NCBI GenBank assembly: GCA_029941905.1
Contig: JAPYTQ010000009.1
Span: forward strand, 1-64,000
DNA: 64,000 nucleotides
Direction: 5' to 3'
Origin: JAHRVQ01 sp029941905
Lineage (GTDB): Bacteria; Pseudomonadota; Gammaproteobacteria; Pseudomonadales; Azotimanducaceae
A program made the translations under genes and the position numbers. Below the pieces are notes generated by a model that did not search any database, was not told the DNA's origin, and was given only the letters and a program-made list of their open reading frames with translations. Positions 63,354 through 64,000 of this stretch are shown piece by piece (position 1 is the first letter of the stretch; the number at the start of each line of letters is the position of its first letter).

Positions 63354-64000
63354 ATGATGACGGCAGAGCAGTACCGGCAAAGCCTGGATGATGGTAGAGA
63401 AACCTATTTTGAAGGCCAGCAGATTCTCGATGTCGCCAACCATTCGATCCTGGGTATCACCGTAGATTCTGCAGCCAAAGGATATGACCGCTTCTATAAA
63501 AAAGAAAAGGATGCCATTGGCGATTTTATGAAAGTGCCCGGCTCTGCAGCAGAACTAAGGGAACAGGTTGAACTGCACGAGACAGTTGACCTTCTGACCC
63601 ATGTAACCTATGCGTCGATCATGACGCTGCTGACTGCGGCTGATCGAATCGACAGCCAGTTGCCTGAAAATGCAAAACGCATCCGCCAGTATGTTGATGA
63701 GGTGCAGAAAAAAGATCTGCGCATTACCCAATGCATCACCGATGCCAAAGGTGACAGAAGTCGTCGAGCAGGCAACCAGGACGACCCCGACGCTTACGTT
63801 CATGTTGTTGAAAGGCGTGACGATGGCGTCGTCATCCGGGGCGCGAAACTGCATATATCTGCGGCCTCCATGGGACACGAACTCATGACGATCCCCACCA
63901 AATCAATGAAAAAAGGCGAAGAGGACTATGCCATTGCCTGCATGGTGCCGGTCAATGCCCCGGGGGTGAAGATCATCAACACCACCTATGCACCCAGGCA
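63354..64000 (+). CDS. HpaB-like 4-hydroxyphenylacetate 3-hydroxylase oxygenase, 3' end outside the window
   Basis: Partial: about 215 codons to the window end. The start (MTAEQYRQSLDDGRETYF), DRFYKKEKDAI, and later QDDPDAYVHVVERRDDGVVI and RGAKLHISAASM are typical of the HpaB/PvcC-type flavin-dependent hydroxylases, which use FADH2 from a separate reductase to hydroxylate phenols or related compounds. Two adjacent ATGs (63354 and 63357) follow AAGGAG by about 8-11 nt. Probably an operon with the CYP153-like gene. Confidence 0.85.
   Translation, partial: MMTAEQYRQSLDDGRETYFEGQQILDVANHSILGITVDSAAKGYDRFYKKEKDAIGDFMKVPGSAAELREQVELHETVDLLTHVTYASIMTLLTAADRIDSQLPENAKRIRQYVDEVQKKDLRITQCITDAKGDRSRRAGNQDDPDAYVHVVERRDDGVVIRGAKLHISAASMGHELMTIPTKSMKKGEEDYAIACMVPVNAPGVKIINTTYAPR

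Noticed and set aside
1..64000. CRISPR array, tRNA, rRNA or prophage
   Set aside because: No regularly spaced 25-40 bp repeats with unique spacers, no clear tRNA cloverleaf and no phage structural or integrase genes were seen by eye. A tRNAscan/CRISPR search was not possible here.

Overview
The window looks like a stretch of a marine or sediment gammaproteobacterial chromosome with moderate GC. Supporting this are the long, Escherichia-type class II ketol-acid reductoisomerase (490 aa), a ModF-type tandem ABC ATPase, a contiguous recC-recB-recD operon, and a heavy load of sulfatases, phytanoyl-CoA-type dioxygenases, amidohydrolases, a CYP153-type alkane hydroxylase and PQQ dehydrogenases. The exact lineage cannot be fixed from this sequence alone. 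No rRNA, tRNA, CRISPR array, prophage or complete insertion sequence was seen.

Layout. 0-6.6 kb: a 14-bp tandem repeat at the edge, a secreted repeat protein, then a tight minus-strand cluster (DUF4097 adhesin-like protein, TolB-like/TPR membrane protein, alkyl-sulfatase-like metallo-hydrolase), then an AhpD-like gene interrupted by an in-frame UGA. 6.7-14.5 kb: enoyl-CoA hydratase, spermidine-synthase-like protein, a VOC/PIN gene graveyard, divergent acnA and fumC, and an acyl-CoA synthetase. 14.6-24.7 kb: a MITE-like inverted-repeat element, a sulfatase/MFS pair, two more sulfatases, ppa, an Atm1-type exporter and an alpha/beta hydrolase. 24.8-33 kb: two MFS transporters, GtrA, modF-ilvC and a luciferase-like monooxygenase. 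33-43 kb: a Tat aldo/keto reductase and recCBD. 43-47.5 kb: a META-domain lipoprotein, a TrpF-like paralogue, a Tat dienelactone hydrolase and a three-gene ExbB/ExbD-like proton-channel operon of unknown function. 47.5-64 kb: an accessory catabolic region with a PQQ quinohemoprotein dehydrogenase, two SDRs, a disrupted DUF3604 gene, amidohydrolases, two PhyH dioxygenases, a transposase remnant with REP-like repeats, a tyrosine phosphatase, a D-aminoacylase, a CYP153-type P450 and a partial HpaB-type monooxygenase.

The most striking feature is the AhpD-like gene at 5339-6553 (minus). Its reading frame is open for 405 codons except for one UGA, which falls exactly where the peroxidatic cysteine of the AhpD CxxC motif should be. 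The partner Cys, Glu (minus 15) and His (plus 4) are all conserved, and a bacterial-SECIS-like hairpin follows. This is best read as a selenoprotein (CxxU), not as two genes. A second in-frame UGA sits in the DUF3604 gene (53360-53362). There it replaces a residue that, as far as I recall the family, is an Arg rather than a Cys, and the gene also has a -1 frameshift, so decay is the more economical reading.

Other structure not explained by genes: inverted copies of a 37-nt-period repeat bracket an amidohydrolase plus a truncated transposase (57.06-59.20 kb); a MITE-like element supplies the stop codon of an MFS gene; a 13-bp perfect hairpin sits in the leader of an SDR gene; and gene remnants of VOC, PIN and PQQ sugar dehydrogenase proteins lie between intact genes. 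The genes point to a heterotroph degrading sulfated, aliphatic and acylated organic compounds, although substrates are inferred from family membership only.
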